From positions 1-64,000 of the forward strand of contig CAVXYY010000004.1 in assembly GCA_963766195.1 (NCBI GenBank): 64,000 nt of DNA, read 5' to 3'. Positions 62,971 to 64,000 of this stretch are shown here, one piece after another; the first letter of the stretch is position 1; every line of letters begins with the position of its first letter. Below the pieces are notes generated by a model. That model was not told the origin of the DNA. It ran no database searches and saw nothing but the letters and a program-made list of their open reading frames with translations. Made by a program: the position numbers and the translations under genes. The stretch comes from JAHEFT01 sp963766195. GTDB taxonomy: Bacteria > Pseudomonadota > Gammaproteobacteria > Xanthomonadales > SZUA-36.

Positions 62971-63878
62971 ATGAAACGAATTCTTTTTATTCTGTTGTTC
63001 GCCCTGACTTGGCCAATGGCCGCCGGGGCGACGGACTGCCCGCCCCTGGGCTACTCGAGGGAACAGTTGCTGGAATTACGCCGCGGCGGTTTCGTCATGG
63101 AGAGCGCCGCCGAACGCGATGCGCTTGCTGCCTCCCTGCTTGCCTGCCTGTCCGACCCTGACCCGGCGATCCGTGATGGAGTAGTTTTTGAAGGGCTGTC
63201 GGCCTGGTTGCGCGCCGGCCAGTTATCGCCCGATGCCTTGAAAAATCTCTATGCCGGTTTGCTGTCCCAGCTTGGCGTCACGGACGACGCGAATGGTTTC
63301 CAGCAGCCGTTTGCCGCGCTGGTGCTGTCAGAGCTGGCGCGCACCGACCGCATCGACCCGTGGATGACTCCTGCCATGCGCGATGACCTGGTTAGGGTGG
63401 CAGCGACTTACCTGGCGGCGGTTCGTGACTACCGGGGGTTTTCCGAAACTGGAAGGTTGGCGGCACGGTGTGGCCCACGGTTCCGACCTGGCGCTGCAAC
63501 TGGTGCTCAACCCCAATATCGACGCCGGGCAGATCGTCACGCTGATGGATGCGGTGTCGGTCCAGGTGTCTCCGCAAGGCGCAGTTTTTTACATCTACGG
63601 TGAGCCGGGCCGGCTGGCGCGGGCGGTGTTTTATGCTTATACACGCGGTGGGCTGGACGAGACTGTTTGGGCTGCATGGTTCGAGCGGATTGCCAACCCG
63701 GCGCCACTGGAAAGTTGGAACACTGCATTTTCCAGACCAGGCCGGCCTGGCGAAACGGCACAATACGCTGGAGTTCCTGATGGCCATGCACCTGAATGCA
63801 GGTTTTGCGGAGGGTGAGCAGGCGGATCTGCTGGATGCGCTGGTGAAGCAGGCTATCACCCGTGTGCTGGGTGGTTAA
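62971..63878 (+). CDS. Exported DUF2785-type protein (frameshifted)
   Basis: About 300 residues with a signal peptide (MKRILFILLFALTWPMAAGA). Segments typical of the DUF2785 family are SREQLLELRRGGFVMESAAE, LSDPDPAIRDGVVFEGLSAW, KLEGWRHGVAHGSDLALQL and YTRGGLDETVWAAWFERIAN. The C-terminus MAMHLNAGFAEGEQADLLDA ends at 63878. Indels near 63440 and 63735 divide it into three frames. The family fold is an alpha-helical repeat of unknown function. ATG 62971 begins the signal peptide. Confidence 0.82.
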
Positions 63879-64000
63879 TCGGGCTGCATGGCTTCCCGGG
63901 CTTCCATTTCCTCTGCTATCAGTTCATCCAGGGGGCGTGCGTAAGTCGCCAGCCTGTCCGGCGGGGCGAGTTCGCGCGCGTGGTTCATGCTGTTTTCGGC
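63875..64000 (-). CDS. Hypothetical protein (C-terminal end only)
   Basis: An open minus-strand frame enters from the right edge and ends with TAA at 63877-63875, giving HARELAPPDRLATYARPLDE and a charged, glutamate-rich tail (IAEEMEAREAMQPD). Only about 41 residues are visible. The stop overlaps that of the convergent DUF2785 gene by a few bases. No family can be assigned. Confidence 0.45.
   Translation of the reverse strand, partial: AENSMNHARELAPPDRLATYARPLDELIAEEMEAREAMQPD

Noticed and set aside
1..64000. CRISPR array, prophage or insertion sequence
   Set aside because: No regularly spaced direct repeats, phage structural genes or transposase motifs were seen; the only repeats are the short REP-like units.

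Overview
This window looks like chromosomal DNA from a gammaproteobacterium with moderately high GC. Three things suggest this: a System I cytochrome c maturation operon (ccmABCDEF), the queA-tgt-yajC-secD-secF block, and the divergent suhB/trmJ pair. The REP-like repeats built on GTAGGAGCGGATTTATCCGCG and a secreted serine protease with a C-terminal tryptophan-rich beta domain would fit the Xanthomonadales/Wenzhouxiangella/Chromatiales neighbourhood. That placement is inference only. The sequence carries many single-base indels that break universally conserved genes (about eight in secD, four in secF, two in yajC, at least two in ccmF, at least eight in an M16 peptidase). I read most of these as assembly or consensus errors and annotate such genes as one locus across the breaks.

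Layout. 1-4.3 kb: ccmABCDEF on the minus strand. 4.5-10.1 kb: glutathione reductase translationally coupled to a 1,401-residue secreted subtilisin-like protease. 10.1-11.4 kb: kynureninase. 11.6-17.8 kb: queA, a CmoB-like methyltransferase, tgt, yajC, secD, secF. 17.9-22.0 kb: suhB and, divergently, trmJ, an alpha/beta hydrolase and an M28 peptidase. 22.2-30.1 kb: a metabolic block with a class I aminotransferase, a GcvT-serine hydroxymethyltransferase fusion, an unusual transketolase and a YjiH-type membrane protein. 30.1-34.0 kb: small accessory genes (HIT protein, BrnT/BrnA, NmrA-like reductase, PNPOx-like protein, alkyltransferase-like protein, thioredoxin-like protein). 34.1-41.6 kb: a signal-peptide-bearing dikinase whose domain order matches glucan water dikinases, two beta-lactamase-fold serine hydrolases, and a dicarboxylate/amino-acid symporter fused to a solute-binding domain. 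41.7-48.5 kb: a long minus-strand run of leucine dehydrogenase, thiolase, SDR, a hypothetical gene, MscS, an encapsulated-ferritin-like protein, FrmA and FghA. 48.7-54.7 kb: an M16 lipoprotein peptidase, a Sel1 protein, VapBC, a HicAB remnant and a broken outer-membrane transporter-like gene. 54.9-58.4 kb: IcmF. 58.5-64 kb: a metallopeptidase, thioredoxin 2, a DUF2785 protein and two heavily decayed genes.

How the genes may work together. Leucine dehydrogenase, thiolase, SDR and IcmF fit branched-chain amino acid and short acyl-CoA metabolism. The EncFtn-like protein, FrmA and FghA form one overlapping unit linking iron handling to glutathione-dependent formaldehyde removal. The most interesting block is 22.2-28.6 kb. 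An aminotransferase, a GcvT-SHMT fusion and a transketolase could together carry glycine to serine, serine to hydroxypyruvate, and hydroxypyruvate to a ketol donor. That route is inferred from gene neighbourhood and known transketolase chemistry; nothing in the sequence proves it. I found no rRNA, tRNA, CRISPR array, prophage or intact insertion sequence.
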